Shown: piece by piece, positions 1 to 5,675 of the stretch | How the letters are laid out: every line of letters starts with the position of its first letter | Numbering within the stretch: the first letter of the stretch is position 1 | Translations under genes and position numbers: made by a program | Assembly (NCBI GenBank): GCA_001805125.1 | Contig: MHEF01000164.1 | Span: 1-6,779 of the forward strand | Origin: Nitrospirae bacterium RBG_13_39_12 | GTDB lineage: Bacteria > Nitrospirota > Thermodesulfovibrionia > Thermodesulfovibrionales > SM23-35 | Reading direction: 5' to 3' | DNA length: 6,779 nucleotides | Notes under the pieces: generated by a model | Database searches by the model: none | The model's input: the letters and a program-made list of their open reading frames with translations, nothing else | What the model was told of the DNA's origin: nothing

Positions 1-75
1 GCATTCAAGAGATTTTGTCGCCCCGGCGACTCGCTGAGGAGAGATGCATATGTGCCTACCAGCTTTAAAATCTAA
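1..75 (+). CDS. Possible 3' end of an upstream gene (24 codons, partial)
   Basis: Frame 1 is open from the left edge to a TAA at 73-75 and would give a tail ending YVPTSFKI. I do not recognise the family. Frame 3 is also open, to a TAA at 66-68, and the minus strand is open from an ATG at 81-79 to the edge, so the coding assignment is weak. Bases 17-50 are visibly richer in GC than the following leader, which fits coding or structured RNA sequence here. A short hairpin lies inside (17-30). Nothing can be said about function. Confidence 0.22.
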   Translation, partial: AFKRFCRPGDSLRRDAYVPTSFKI

Positions 76-113
76 CTGCATTTTTCGGGTTAAGATACAA
101 AACCTAAAATTGC

Positions 114-188
114 TTGACTAAATCCCCTATAAGTTGATAAGCTTTTCCCAGTAACATACATTTGTCAGGCAGGAAGATATTTTATTTT
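114..188 (+). promoter_or_regulatory. Weak candidate promoters for the TPR-DUF5684 gene
   Basis: The leader 76-248 is AT-rich and carries no gene. Two sigma70-like pairings can be drawn: TTGACT at 114-119 with GATAAG at 136-141 (16-base spacer), and TTGTCA at 162-167 with TATTTT at 183-188 (15-base spacer). Each has mismatches, and AT-rich DNA produces such pairs by chance. I found no convincing riboswitch, operator or terminator in this stretch. Confidence 0.2.
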
Positions 189-236
189 TAAAGAGATATT
201 ATTATTTGCAATAACCCATAATGAAATTTCCTCGGC

Positions 237-243
237 AAGGAGG
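237..243 (+). promoter_or_regulatory. Strong ribosome binding site for the TPR-DUF5684 gene
   Basis: AAGGAGG lies five bases before the ATG at 249. It is a near-perfect anti-16S match and fixes that start. This gene and PhoH have the only full AGGAGG-type sites in the window; most of the other genes have weak or no sites. Confidence 0.8.
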
Positions 244-248
244 GTTTT

Positions 249-1208
249 ATGAAAAAAATCATTTTTATTCTTGCTTTGATTCTTTCGTTACTTATAGCAT
301 CCACCTCAATTTTTGCAAACACGGATACTTCATATGCTAAGGCTCTTAAATATTACTATAGCGGGAAGTATAAGGAAGCAGTAACACTTTTAAAAGACTA
401 CACAAAAAACAAACCTGACCCGTCTGCATATTATCTGATAGGTTATGCATTGTATGAACTTAGACAATATGATGAAGCGAATGGATATTTTAAAGAGGCG
501 TATCTGCTTGACCCAAAGTTCTCACCGGTATTAAGTGTCTCCACCCAGAAAAGACTGGAACATAAAATCAAAGAAGGTACACAGCCATCAGTCGAACAAA
601 TTTCCACAAAAAAACCTGCTGTTTCTGCAAGTAAAGAACCACAGCCTGAGAAACAACCTTCACCAGAAATTCAACTTCAGAAAACTCAGGAGCAGACAGC
701 TGCTCCGATGCAGCCACCGCCACCGCCTGAACCACAAAAAGTTGAACCACAAAGAAGCATGCAACCCCCAGCAGGATTTCCCAAATTCCCGGAACCCGAG
801 GAAGGTTTGCCGGGTATGCCAGAACTGCCTATGGGATTATCAGCCCTGATGACTGGTTTCGGAATAACAGTCTTGGTCGTAGAAATCGCTTTATACATAT
901 ATTTTTGCTTATGCCTATTCCTGATTGCCAAGACACTCAATGTTACTGCTGCCTGGACCGCGTGGATTCCACTTGTTCAAATATGGGCTGTTGTAGGGTC
1001 CGCCGGAAAACCCTGGTGGTGGATTCTTTTACTGCTTGTTCCTTTAGTCAATATCTTTATTGGTATTTACCTCTGGATGTGTATAACGGAAAATCTGAAC
1101 AGAAACAAATGGTTAGGCCTCTTAATGCTATTACCTGTTATAAACCTTGTGTTTCTCGGAATACTGGCATTCTCAAAAACCGAAAAAAAACCGAGCTTTG
1201 CCATTTAA
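249..1208 (+). CDS. Exported TPR protein with proline-rich linker and C-terminal DUF5684-like membrane domain
   Basis: This 319-residue protein has three parts. Residues 1-23 are a signal peptide or N-terminal anchor: MKK, a long hydrophobic core, and SIFA before the likely cut. Residues about 27-94 form two TPR units, with the typical pattern ALKYYYSGKYKEAVTLL, then AYYLIGYALYELRQYDEA and a DP turn. Residues about 110-195 are a low-complexity Pro/Gln/Glu/Lys linker that includes a five-proline run. Residues about 200-310 are hydrophobic, with helices near 206-228, 257-277 and 288-306 and the motif AWTAWIPLVQIWAV, followed by a Lys/Trp-rich turn. This matches my memory of DUF5684, a family of unknown function often found at the C-terminus of envelope proteins. 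The TPR part should face the periplasm and serve protein-protein contact; the partner is unknown. The gene stands apart from the downstream operon by 137 bases. The start is firm because of the AAGGAGG site. Confidence 0.85.
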   Translation: MKKIIFILALILSLLIASTSIFANTDTSYAKALKYYYSGKYKEAVTLLKDYTKNKPDPSAYYLIGYALYELRQYDEANGYFKEAYLLDPKFSPVLSVSTQKRLEHKIKEGTQPSVEQISTKKPAVSASKEPQPEKQPSPEIQLQKTQEQTAAPMQPPPPPEPQKVEPQRSMQPPAGFPKFPEPEEGLPGMPELPMGLSALMTGFGITVLVVEIALYIYFCLCLFLIAKTLNVTAAWTAWIPLVQIWAVVGSAGKPWWWILLLLVPLVNIFIGIYLWMCITENLNRNKWLGLLMLLPVINLVFLGILAFSKTEKKPSFAI

Positions 1209-1327
1209 GGATACTGTTCTGACATAACTTTAATTATTCAAAGGGTCTGCTTTCACATGGGTTACGGATAACACTTTGATTGCATTTTTCCGCACAATTA
1301 CCCTCTTTTAAAAAAGCTCTTGTTAAA

Positions 1328-1340
1328 TATAATGTATAAT
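1328..1340 (+). promoter_or_regulatory. Tandem TATAAT boxes: probable promoter of the queH operon, possibly leaderless
   Basis: Two perfect TATAAT hexamers lie at 1328-1333 and 1335-1340, just before the queH ATG at 1346. Initiation six to eight bases downstream of the second box would fall on the ATG itself; from the first box it would leave a leader of only a few bases. No Shine-Dalgarno precedes queH, which fits a leaderless mRNA. No good TTGACA-like box lies 16-18 bases upstream of either hexamer, so promoter strength is uncertain. The rest of the gap 1209-1345 shows no convincing terminator for the preceding gene. Confidence 0.5.
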
Positions 1341-1345
1341 CATAT

Positions 1346-1891
1346 ATGAAGCTTTTAATGCATATATGTTGTGCCAACTGCAGTTTATATCCGCTCAAGA
1401 GCCTTGACTCAAAAGGCATTGATGTAAAAGGATTATGGCTTAATCCGAATATCCATCCATACACCGAATACCAGCTGCGTCTTGAATCCTTACAGAACCT
1501 CGAGAGTATATGGGGTCTTGATATAGAATATGTTGACCATTACGGTCTGAAAGAGTTTCTTCGGGCTGTGGTAAACGATGAAGAAAACAGGTGCATTATA
1601 TGCTACTCACTGCGACTTGAAGAGGCAGCAAAAACCGCAAAAAAAATGGGGCTTGACGGTTTTACTACTTCTCTTCTTGTAAGCCCGTATCAGAAATTTG
1701 ATACGATAATAGAGACAGGCAAGGAAATGGGGAAAAGATATTCTATCCCCTTTTATTTTGAGGATTTCAGGCCAGGCTGGAAAGATAGTACCAGAATATC
1801 AAAGGAACTCGGGCTCTACAGACAGAAATATTGCGGATGTGTATATTCGGAGATGGAGAGATACCAAAAAAAAGTAAGCAGCAGGCAGTAG
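1346..1891 (+). CDS. queH: Epoxyqueuosine reductase QueH
   Basis: QueH (formerly DUF208) removes the epoxide oxygen of epoxyqueuosine in the wobble position of GUN-anticodon tRNAs, giving queuosine. It is unrelated to the cobalamin enzyme QueG, which does the same job elsewhere. The 181-residue length is normal for the short form. Visible family marks are HICCANC at residues 6-12, RCIICYSLRLEE at 82-93, the TTSLLVSPYQ segment at 107-116 and KYCGC at 161-165. The paired cysteines C8/C9 with C83/C86 are the expected iron-sulfur ligands, and C163/C165 form the conserved C-terminal pair. Many family members have CCAPC where this one has CCANC. The start is firm because the family begins just before the HxCC motif, although no ribosome binding site is present. 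It is the first gene of the operon that also holds queA, the preceding pathway step. Confidence 0.92.
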   Translation: MKLLMHICCANCSLYPLKSLDSKGIDVKGLWLNPNIHPYTEYQLRLESLQNLESIWGLDIEYVDHYGLKEFLRAVVNDEENRCIICYSLRLEEAAKTAKKMGLDGFTTSLLVSPYQKFDTIIETGKEMGKRYSIPFYFEDFRPGWKDSTRISKELGLYRQKYCGCVYSEMERYQKKVSSRQ

Positions 1892-1904
1892 TCAAAAAAC
1901 CGAT

Positions 1905-2132
1905 ATGATAGATGGTATTCAGTATATTGGAAGGTTTCTCATAATTTTTGGAGTTGTAATCATTGCTATCGGAGGGTTATTACTTCTTTCAGGAAAAATC
2001 CACTGGCTTGGCAGACTACCCGGAGACATCATAATACAAAGAAAGAATTTTACCTTTTATTTTCCATTAGCTACAAGTATACTTATTAGTTTATTGTTGA
2101 CTTTTATTTTCTGGATTATTGGCAGGAGATGA
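1905..2132 (+). CDS. DUF2905 family small membrane protein
   Basis: This 75-residue protein has two predicted membrane helices, residues about 8-29 and 51-72. The intervening loop carries the family signature GRLPGDIIIQRKNFTFYFP (residues 36-54), which identifies DUF2905. No biochemical role is established for the family that I know of. It often sits beside SpoIID/LytB, queA or ruv genes, as it does here. The gene starts 13 bases after queH and ends 7 bases before the chosen SpoIID start, so it is an operon member. Its ribosome binding site is weak, which suggests coupling to queH translation. The final codons also carry the AGGAG that serves the next gene. Confidence 0.85.
   Translation: MIDGIQYIGRFLIIFGVVIIAIGGLLLLSGKIHWLGRLPGDIIIQRKNFTFYFPLATSILISLLLTFIFWIIGRR
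2124..2128 (+). promoter_or_regulatory. Ribosome binding site that fixes the SpoIID start
   Basis: AGGAG lies inside the last codons of the DUF2905 gene, 11 bases before ATG 2140. The in-frame TTG at 2119 lies upstream of this site and so cannot use it. The ATG also gives a clean signal peptide. Confidence 0.6.
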
Positions 2133-2139
2133 AAAGGGA

Positions 2140-3129
2140 ATGAACAGAATATTGAGGATGCTTCTGACAATTTTATGTGTCTCGATCGTAATAAATAATA
2201 CTTATGCTTCAAACAAAATAAAAGTTCTAATAGTTAATGATGTTTATCCTGATATCCCGGAAAAGAACGAGAAAATTACAAAACTCGGGAGTTTGAAGGG
2301 AGACCTTCTGGTAATGGGAACACATTATACAGGCAATATAGACGTGTGGAAAGGTAAAAACGGTCTTTACCTTATAAATGAACTCCCGATAGAGGACTAT
2401 GTTAAAGATGTTGTTGCAGTAGAAGTCCGGCCGGATTGGGATATGGAAGCACTTAAGGCACAGGCTGTTATATCAAGGACATATGCTATATATCAGAAAC
2501 AGATGAACGGAGATTCTGTATATCATATTGCATCCTCTGTTATCCACCAGGTTTACAAGGGTAATAATCCTGATGTCAGGATAACATTCGCTGTTGAAGA
2601 AACAAGTGCTGAAATACTTACATTTGATAACAGACCCATAGAGGCCTTTTATCATTCAACATGCGGCGGGAGAACAGAAATTCCCGAGAATGTATTTGGA
2701 AAAAGTTATTCCTATTTAAAGTCAGTCGAATCAACCTGTGAGATATCTCCTTATTCTGCATGGGAAAAAAGAATTAAACTTTCAGAAATAGAAAAGGCAT
2801 TGAACTTGTCAGAAATAAAAGAAGTCTCAATAAGATCCTACACATCAACAAAAAGGGTCAACCAACTCGACATAATTTCCGATTCCGGTGTTACCACAAT
2901 CAATGCAAACGATTTCAGAAAAGCACTTGGCTGGAGCCGTCTACCGAGCACAAATTTCCACATGACACCTGACGGAGATTCGATTATATTCGAAGGCAAG
3001 GGTTACGGCCATGGAGTAGGCTTGTGCCAGTGGTGTGCTCTCCAGATGGCACGCGATGGTAAGAATTATAAGGAAATCCTGTCTTTTTTTTATCCGGGAA
3101 CAACAATACAGTTATATGAAAGTCGCTGA
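2140..3129 (+). CDS. SpoIID/LytB domain protein, probable exported peptidoglycan lytic transglycosylase
   Basis: This is a 329-residue protein when started at ATG 2140. Residues 1-23 are a signal peptide (cut near NTYA/S). The SpoIID/LytB domain follows: LPIEDYVKDVVAVEV at 82-96, whose Glu95 is the likely catalytic acid, then DWDMEALKAQAVISRTYA at 99-116, YHSTCGGRTE at 171-180, and the terminal GKGYGHGVGLCQW at 286-298. In Bacillus SpoIID cleaves glycan strands from which stem peptides have been removed and works with the amidase SpoIIP. Homologues in non-sporulating Gram-negatives are presumed wall remodelling enzymes. Cysteines at 175, 200, 296 and 299 lie in or near the conserved segments and could bind metal or form disulfides. 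An in-frame TTG at 2119 would add seven residues but is poorly placed. The 3' end overlaps queA by 14 bases. Confidence 0.88.
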   Translation: MNRILRMLLTILCVSIVINNTYASNKIKVLIVNDVYPDIPEKNEKITKLGSLKGDLLVMGTHYTGNIDVWKGKNGLYLINELPIEDYVKDVVAVEVRPDWDMEALKAQAVISRTYAIYQKQMNGDSVYHIASSVIHQVYKGNNPDVRITFAVEETSAEILTFDNRPIEAFYHSTCGGRTEIPENVFGKSYSYLKSVESTCEISPYSAWEKRIKLSEIEKALNLSEIKEVSIRSYTSTKRVNQLDIISDSGVTTINANDFRKALGWSRLPSTNFHMTPDGDSIIFEGKGYGHGVGLCQWCALQMARDGKNYKEILSFFYPGTTIQLYESR

Positions 3130-4123
3130 TTTCGATTTTTCTCTTCCAAAAACCCTCATCGCAAAAAGACCATTAAAAGAGCGCTCAAGCTCACGACTCC
3201 TTGTGCTTCACAGAGACGGGACGATTGAGCACAAACTTTTTTCTGATCTTCCATCATATCTGAATAAGGGGGATCTCCTGCTTATGAATAATACGAAGGT
3301 CTTTCCTGCAAGACTTACAGGAATTAAACAAAACGGAGGCAATATAGAAATCCTGATGGTAAGAAAAAACCCGGATAATTCCTGGGAGGTATTTACAAAG
3401 GGTAAATTTAACGGAACACTCAAAATTTCTGACAATATGCTCTTAGAGCTATACAATGGGAAGAAAGCCGTCTTTAAATACTCCGGGGATTTCATGGACA
3501 TAATCTGGGAAAAAGGTAACATGCCTCTTCCACCTTATATAAGGCGCTTGCCCGATGAATCAGATAAAGAACGATACCAGACTGTATTTGCCAAAAAAGA
3601 AGGCTCCATAGCTGCACCTACAGCAGGCCTTCACTTCACCGACAGATTATTAAAGGTAATCAAATCTAAAGGCACAATTCTGAGAGAACTTACACTCCAT
3701 GTAGGCGTTGGTACTTTCAGACCAATCAGAACCGAAAATATAGAAGAACACTATATGGATTTAGAGTATTTTGAGCTGGATAAAGATCTCATATCTGAAA
3801 TCAAAAAGATAAAGGTCTCGGATAATAGAGTTTTCAGCGTCGGAACAACTACAACAAGGGCAATAGAAGGTTACATCAGCGGAAGATGCAATGTAACCTC
3901 CCGAAATGGAAAATTATCGGGAATAACAGATGCCTTTATATACCCTGGATACAAGTTCAGAATTGTTGACTCCCTGATTACAAATTTTCATCTTCCCAGG
4001 TCAACCCCTCTCATGCTAACTTCTGCTATTTGCAGCTGGGAAAAATTAAAGACTGCTTATACGGAAGCTGTCGCGAGAAGGTATAGATTTCTCTCGTATG
4101 GTGATGCTATGCTTATCTTATGA
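3116..4123 (+). CDS. queA: S-adenosylmethionine:tRNA ribosyltransferase-isomerase QueA
   Basis: QueA transfers and isomerises the ribosyl group of S-adenosylmethionine onto preQ1 already in tRNA, forming epoxyqueuosine, the substrate of QueH encoded upstream. The 335-residue length is close to the usual 340-350. Clear family motifs are DLLLMNNTKVFPARL at 53-67, PLPPYIRR at 137-144, GSIAAPTAGLHFT at 163-175, HVGVGTFRP at 195-203, SVGTTTTRAIEG at 241-252, TDAFIYPGYKF at 271-281, TNFHLPRSTPLML at 289-301 and YRFLSYGDAML at 323-333. The ATG at 3116 gives the standard family N-terminus (MKVADFDFSLP). An earlier in-frame ATG at 3035 would lie deep in the SpoIID gene and add non-family residues. It overlaps SpoIID by 14 bases and has no clear ribosome binding site, so coupled translation is likely. 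No tgt gene follows in this window. Confidence 0.95.
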   Translation: MKVADFDFSLPKTLIAKRPLKERSSSRLLVLHRDGTIEHKLFSDLPSYLNKGDLLLMNNTKVFPARLTGIKQNGGNIEILMVRKNPDNSWEVFTKGKFNGTLKISDNMLLELYNGKKAVFKYSGDFMDIIWEKGNMPLPPYIRRLPDESDKERYQTVFAKKEGSIAAPTAGLHFTDRLLKVIKSKGTILRELTLHVGVGTFRPIRTENIEEHYMDLEYFELDKDLISEIKKIKVSDNRVFSVGTTTTRAIEGYISGRCNVTSRNGKLSGITDAFIYPGYKFRIVDSLITNFHLPRSTPLMLTSAICSWEKLKTAYTEAVARRYRFLSYGDAMLIL

Positions 4124-4713
4124 AAAGGACTGATTTAAAAGAAAACTCCAACGTATTCTTTATAGGCAAAGGATTTGTTATTTTAGCCATACTCATTACG
4201 TCCTCACTAAGTTTCACACTCGGTTATTTTGTCGGGAAAAGCGTCCGTACTAATGATGCAAATGAGACCCTTCTTACACCTGTAATTCATGATAATACTG
4301 AACAAAAAAATATAGTCACTGAAGACAACAACGAAACTGCCCAACTTCCGGAACAGATTACAGAACCACAGCAAACAATTCAACCCAAAGAAACTAAATT
4401 AATAGAAAAACCCAAAGATACGAAAATACCTCAGGAAACTCAAAATATTTCAAAAGTAAGAAAGTATACTGTTCAGGCAGGCGCTTTTAAAAATGCTTCC
4501 GATGCAGATGTCTTAAAGGCAAGACTTGATAAAAAAGGATACAAAACTTTTGTTATACCGGCAGACACAAAAAAACACGAAAAATTATATAAGATAATGG
4601 TTGGCGATTTCAGCACTCGAAAAGAGGCTGAAATTCTGTCTGTTAAAATAAAAAAATCTGAAGGTTTGAATACATTCGTAACATTTAAAACTGAGCAGGA
4701 GGACATACGTTAA
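4120..4713 (+). CDS. Membrane-anchored SPOR domain protein
   Basis: This 197-residue protein has a short cytoplasmic N-terminus and one membrane helix at about 17-39 (ending LGYFVGK). A polar linker rich in Glu, Gln, Thr, Pro and Lys runs from about 44 to 112. A C-terminal SPOR domain covers about 113-190: RKYTVQAGAFKNASDAD, then KARLDKKGY, then LYKIMVGDFSTRKEAE. SPOR domains bind peptidoglycan strands lacking stem peptides and bring proteins to division septa; the topology is that of FtsN or DedD, though nothing shows it is either. The start ATG overlaps the queA stop as ATGA, with no ribosome binding site, so reinitiation is probable. Its last codons contain the AGGAGG of the PhoH gene. Confidence 0.87.
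   Translation: MKRTDLKENSNVFFIGKGFVILAILITSSLSFTLGYFVGKSVRTNDANETLLTPVIHDNTEQKNIVTEDNNETAQLPEQITEPQQTIQPKETKLIEKPKDTKIPQETQNISKVRKYTVQAGAFKNASDADVLKARLDKKGYKTFVIPADTKKHEKLYKIMVGDFSTRKEAEILSVKIKKSEGLNTFVTFKTEQEDIR
4697..4702 (+). promoter_or_regulatory. Consensus Shine-Dalgarno for PhoH, without a standard start codon after it
   Basis: AGGAGG sits in the last codons of the SPOR gene. In the PhoH frame the following codons include ACG at 4707 (4-base gap), TTA at 4710 (7-base gap), ACA at 4713 and CTG at 4716 (13-base gap). None is ATG, GTG or TTG. The site strongly implies that PhoH translation begins here. Confidence 0.75.
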
Positions 4714-5675
4714 CACTGGAGATTGAACTTGACAGCGAAAAAGAATCCAACCTCCTCTTCGGAGGGCTGGAAAAGAATCTCAAGGTAATTGAGGAAACCC
4801 TGGGGGTAATAGCTTCTCAAAGAGGTAACAAGATATTCCTGCAGGGTACTGATAAGTCCGTGGAAAAAGCAGAAAGGCTTATTAACGATATTCGAACAAT
4901 AAGCTCAAACGGATATAACCTCAACCCTGAAGACATACGCTATGCATTAAGGTCTGCCACATCAGATGGGGAATATATTTCTGTCAAGGACCTGTTCCTG
5001 AACAATATCCCGGTATCTTCAAAAAAACGATTTATCATTCCAAAAACAGAAACACAGAAAAAATACATAGATGCTATAAAAAATTTCGACATAGTCATCG
5101 GTATCGGACCTGCAGGTACGGGGAAAACCTATCTTGCTATGGCAATGGCGATTAATGCGTTTCTAAAAAAACAGATAAGCAGGATAGTTCTCGCAAGACC
5201 GGCTGTGGAAGCCGGAGAAAAACTTGGGTTCCTTCCCGGAGACATATACGAGAAATTTAACCCCTATCTCAGACCGCTTTACGACGCACTTTTAGATATG
5301 ATGGAGGCAGAAAAGGCAGGTAAACTTATAGAGCGCGGAATTATCGAGATTGCACCGCTTGCGTTCATGAGGGGAAGGACATTAAACGACTCATTTGTAA
5401 TTCTCGACGAGGCACAGAACACAACATCCGAACAGATGAAGATGTATCTTACAAGGCTCGGGTATAATTCAAAGACCGTTATAACAGGGGATATCACACA
5501 GATAGACCTTCCTTCGGGTAAGCTTTCCGGCCTTATAGAAGCGGAGAAGATACTGAACGATATAGAAGGTATTAAATTTATATATTTCTCTGAAAAAGAT
5601 GTGGTGAGGCACAAGCTTGTACAGGAGATTGTGAAGGCTTACGAGAGATATGAAAAACGGTCGGCAGAAGATTAA
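4707..5675 (+). CDS. PhoH family ATPase (PhoH-like, KH-like N-terminus), start codon not canonical
   Basis: Counted from ACG 4707 the protein has 322 residues, normal for the family. The N-terminal part, about residues 17-60 (LKVIEETLGV, then RGNKIFLQG, then VEKAERLI), is the KH-like segment of long PhoH proteins. The P-loop ATPase domain has GPAGTGKT at 134-141, ARPAVEAGEKLGFLPGD at 163-179, Walker B VILDEAQN at 231-238 and TGDITQIDLP at 260-269. PhoH proteins are cytoplasmic ATPases with suspected RNA helicase or RNA metabolism roles, commonly encoded beside ybeY. The first conventional start is GTG 4860, which would give 271 residues but cut off most of the KH-like segment; the reading frame upstream is open back to a TGA at 4692-4694. 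I therefore extend the gene to the AGGAGG at 4697. The exact start (ACG 4707, TTA 4710 or CTG 4716) is unresolved; a base error or mutation from an original TTG or ATG is possible. Confidence 0.85.
   Translation, partial: TLTLEIELDSEKESNLLFGGLEKNLKVIEETLGVIASQRGNKIFLQGTDKSVEKAERLINDIRTISSNGYNLNPEDIRYALRSATSDGEYISVKDLFLNNIPVSSKKRFIIPKTETQKKYIDAIKNFDIVIGIGPAGTGKTYLAMAMAINAFLKKQISRIVLARPAVEAGEKLGFLPGDIYEKFNPYLRPLYDALLDMMEAEKAGKLIERGIIEIAPLAFMRGRTLNDSFVILDEAQNTTSEQMKMYLTRLGYNSKTVITGDITQIDLPSGKLSGLIEAEKILNDIEGIKFIYFSEKDVVRHKLVQEIVKAYERYEKRSAED

Noticed and set aside
17..30. Perfect inverted repeat GTCGCC-GGCGAC as a terminator
   Set aside because: No T-run follows it on the plus strand, and on the minus strand it is followed by AAAA. 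It may simply lie in the tail of a coding region.
1261..1316. Short inverted repeats (GTTA-TAAC, CTTTT-AAAAG) as a terminator of the TPR gene
   Set aside because: Stems are four to five bases, AT-rich and lack a properly placed T-run.
1234..1464. Minus-strand 76-residue frame across the gap before queH
   Set aside because: It overlaps the queH N-terminus and the TATAAT boxes, has no family resemblance and no good ribosome binding site.
2119..2139. TTG 2119 as the SpoIID start
   Set aside because: It lies upstream of the AGGAG at 2124 and would place charged residues before the signal peptide; ATG 2140 fits better.
3035..3115. Earlier in-frame ATG for queA
   Set aside because: The added 27 residues do not match the family and the region codes for the conserved SpoIID C-terminus in another frame.
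4860..5675. PhoH starting at GTG 4860
   Set aside because: It would cut off most of the conserved KH-like N-terminus and leave the AGGAGG at 4697 unexplained; only a weak GCAGGG precedes the GTG, at 13 bases.
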